Positions 62,290-64,000 of a stretch of DNA of 64,000 nt are shown here, in pieces. The stretch's first letter is position 1. The number at the start of each line of letters is the position of its first letter. The position numbers and the translations under genes were made by a program. Where the stretch lies: contig NW_026947496.1 in assembly GCF_034190915.1 (NCBI RefSeq), positions 29,384,001 through 29,448,000 of the forward strand, written 5' to 3'. This stretch comes from Cavia porcellus (taxonomy: Eukaryota; Chordata; Mammalia; Rodentia; Caviidae). The notes beneath the pieces are model-generated. The model was not told the origin of the DNA. It worked only from the letters and a program-made list of their open reading frames with translations, and ran no database searches.

Positions 62290-62490
62290 TACCCAGCCTG
62301 GCCCTGCACTGCCCCTGTCCGCCTAGCCCTTCCCTAACCCTCTCACGCCTTCCCAACTTCTTCCTCTCCCTCACCCTTCTCTATCCTTTTCTTACCCTAC
62401 TCCACCCTCACCCCTTTTTTCTCCCCTGCCTCCTCTATCTTCCCCTTTCCCTCTCTCTGCTCCTTCCCTTCTTCTTCTACTCTGCCGCGT
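62290..62490 (+). repeat. Pyrimidine-rich tract
   Basis: About 200 bp nearly free of purines, built from CCCT, TTCC and CTCT words without a fixed period. Confidence 0.85.
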
Positions 62491-62494
62491 CTCA

Positions 62495-64000
62495 GGCTCT
62501 TGGCCCTCCCCAACCCAGTGGGTCAAATCAAGACAGGAGCAGCGTTTCCTTCCCAGGTCTTCACTTTGCAGTCAGGATCCTGGGGCCTTCTGGCCTCCCT
62601 GATGTTCACAACAGTGGTCCTGACCAGTCATCTACATTTATGGTGCTCTTATTCTTTTATACCCTGCACCCCAGGGGTTCTCAGAAAGCCCTCTGGGATC
62701 AGTAACAGGAGGGAAGGAGAGAAGCACATTTTACCCCGCATCCCAGGCCTACCGATTTAGAAACAGCAGGTGTTTTCACAAACTTCCAAAGGACTGTGCT
62801 CCAGGGAAGGTTTGAGAATCAGTACTCCTGCCTGCCTTTCTTCTGAATAAGTCTCACACTCTTACTCCCTGGGTAAGCCCTCTCCTCTTCCCCTGTTCTT
62901 CCTGGATGCTTTAGTTGACTGCTGTGTGCAGACAACTCCTGGGCTGTATAGGTCACAACAGTATCAAATTTGATGTCATCACCTTCCCATGCGCCTCAGC
63001 CTGTAAATGTCCTCAAACTGTATCCTCTGGGAGTCGAATTTAAGATTTGGTCTCTGGCCTCTACAGGCTCAGCCTGTGCACAAAGGTTGGGACCTCGGTT
63101 TCAGGGAATGGCACACTATGCGTTTTCAGGAATACTCTGAAGAAAAGAAACTTCCACTCTGCTAGGGTGAAGGGTTGGCAATGCCAGGGCTCACTAAGGG
63201 CTGCCAAAACAAATCACAGCCCAGGAACTTCTCAGAGTACCAAACTGAGATGTCCAAGATCGAAACATGGGTTGCGCTTTTTTTTTCCTGAAGCCCCTCT
63301 AGCTAACTTTTAGATGACAACCTTCTCTGTCCATCTTTATATCCTCTTCTTTCCCTATCCTGTCTTAATCTCTTCTTCTTAAACACATCATCATACTGGA
63401 TCAGGGCCCTCTCACAGACCTCTTTTCACCTTGTCACCTTTTTAAAGGCCTCAATCCAGTTGATCCTGAGACCTGAAGGCAGGGCTTCGCCCCAGGAATC
63501 CTACGGAGTTGGGGGAAGGAGGCATCCTGGTGACACTCTTGCGGAGCTGGCCGGGGGCACGGGCGTGGAGTTAGACCCCATGGCCTCTCTGCCTTCTCTA
63601 TACAACTCTGCTTTCTCGGGACTGAGAAATCAACTATCTTTCTCCTAAATCAGCTTTTCAGATTACAAAACTCAGTTGCTATTATCTCCTCTTCTAAACT
63701 TTCTTTCCATTTTAATTTGTGTCTTAGACCTGTCCAGGAGGAGAGTTTGGTTTCGCGAGCTCAGAAGTGAGTTCTTGGGGGGAATCCCGAACCAGCGTTT
63801 AGAAGCGAACGGGCGCCTAAGTCTTTCTGCCCCTTTCCTCCGCCGCAGCTGGGGCGCTTTCTCCTGTCTTGACCTTGCTCCCAGCTTCCCGAAGACAATA
63901 AAGCAATCTATTATTAATGCCTGAAACACAATAATCCTGCCCTGGATAGCTTCCTGTTGAAATTGCAAAGAATTTCTGATCATTAAATTAAAATTATTCT
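62495..64000. other. Unassigned DNA to the window end
   Basis: The 63740-63880 part is CpG-bearing (GTTTCGCGAGCTC, AGAAGCGAACGGGCGCC) and might be a promoter edge. AATAAAG near 63897 is a possible poly(A) signal by chance. I see no supported gene. Confidence 0.35.

Overview
This is a mammalian, almost certainly rodent, chromosomal window. It carries part of a replication-dependent histone cluster (HIST1 type), followed by a nuclear tRNA gene cluster, in a background dense with SINEs and LTRs. The histone proteins are vertebrate canonical types. The genes are intronless and end in the metazoan histone 3' stem-loop. tRNA-derived ID-type SINEs together with 7SL-derived B1-type SINEs indicate a rodent. 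The particular ID sequence (GGGGATTTAGCTCAGCGGCATAAGC) reminds me of beaver-type (Castor) copies, but that is a low-confidence guess.

Layout. 0.9-4.2 kb: H4 (-), an H3.2-type H3 (-) and H2B (+). 4.2-20.3 kb: about 16 kb with no gene I can recognise, holding an old L1 3' end, two ERV LTRs in head-to-head inversion, more LTRs and many SINEs. 20.3-22.8 kb: H3.1 (-), then a divergent H2A (-)/H2B (+) pair sharing a 324-bp promoter. 31.7-32.2 kb: a second H4 (-) with a strong promoter. 32.8-61.9 kb: eight tRNA genes: iMet-CAT (+), Arg-TCG (+), Ser-GCT (-), Gln-TTG (-), Ser-TGA (-), iMet-CAT (-), Gly-GCC (-) and Trp-CCA (-). An IAP/ERVK-like solo LTR with perfect 6-bp duplications lies at 35.1 kb. 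A broken gammaretrovirus-like provirus lies at 53.2-56.6 kb; a processed retrocopy with a 15-bp target-site duplication is nested in it. The last 2 kb holds a pyrimidine-rich tract and unassigned sequence.

Function. All seven histone genes are core histones; no H1 is present. Each has the 16-nt stem-loop 31-37 nt after the stop codon, plus a purine-rich downstream element, so they should be processed by SLBP and U7 snRNP and expressed in S phase. Promoters show subtype elements: the H4 HiNF-P/H4TF2 site, octamers (ATTTGCAT) before H2B, and repeated CCAAT boxes. The tRNA genes are Pol III units with canonical cloverleaf sequences.

I found no clearly new biological system. The best second-look items are the nested retrocopy of an unrecognised protein inside the provirus, the inverted LTR pair beside a GGAA tract, two unannotated GC-rich promoter-like segments (YY1/E2F-like at 31.4 kb, RFX X-box at 36.7 kb), unusual tail residues in one H2B and in H2A, a SINE tail that appears to serve as an iMet terminator, and two local tandem repeats of about 63 bp.
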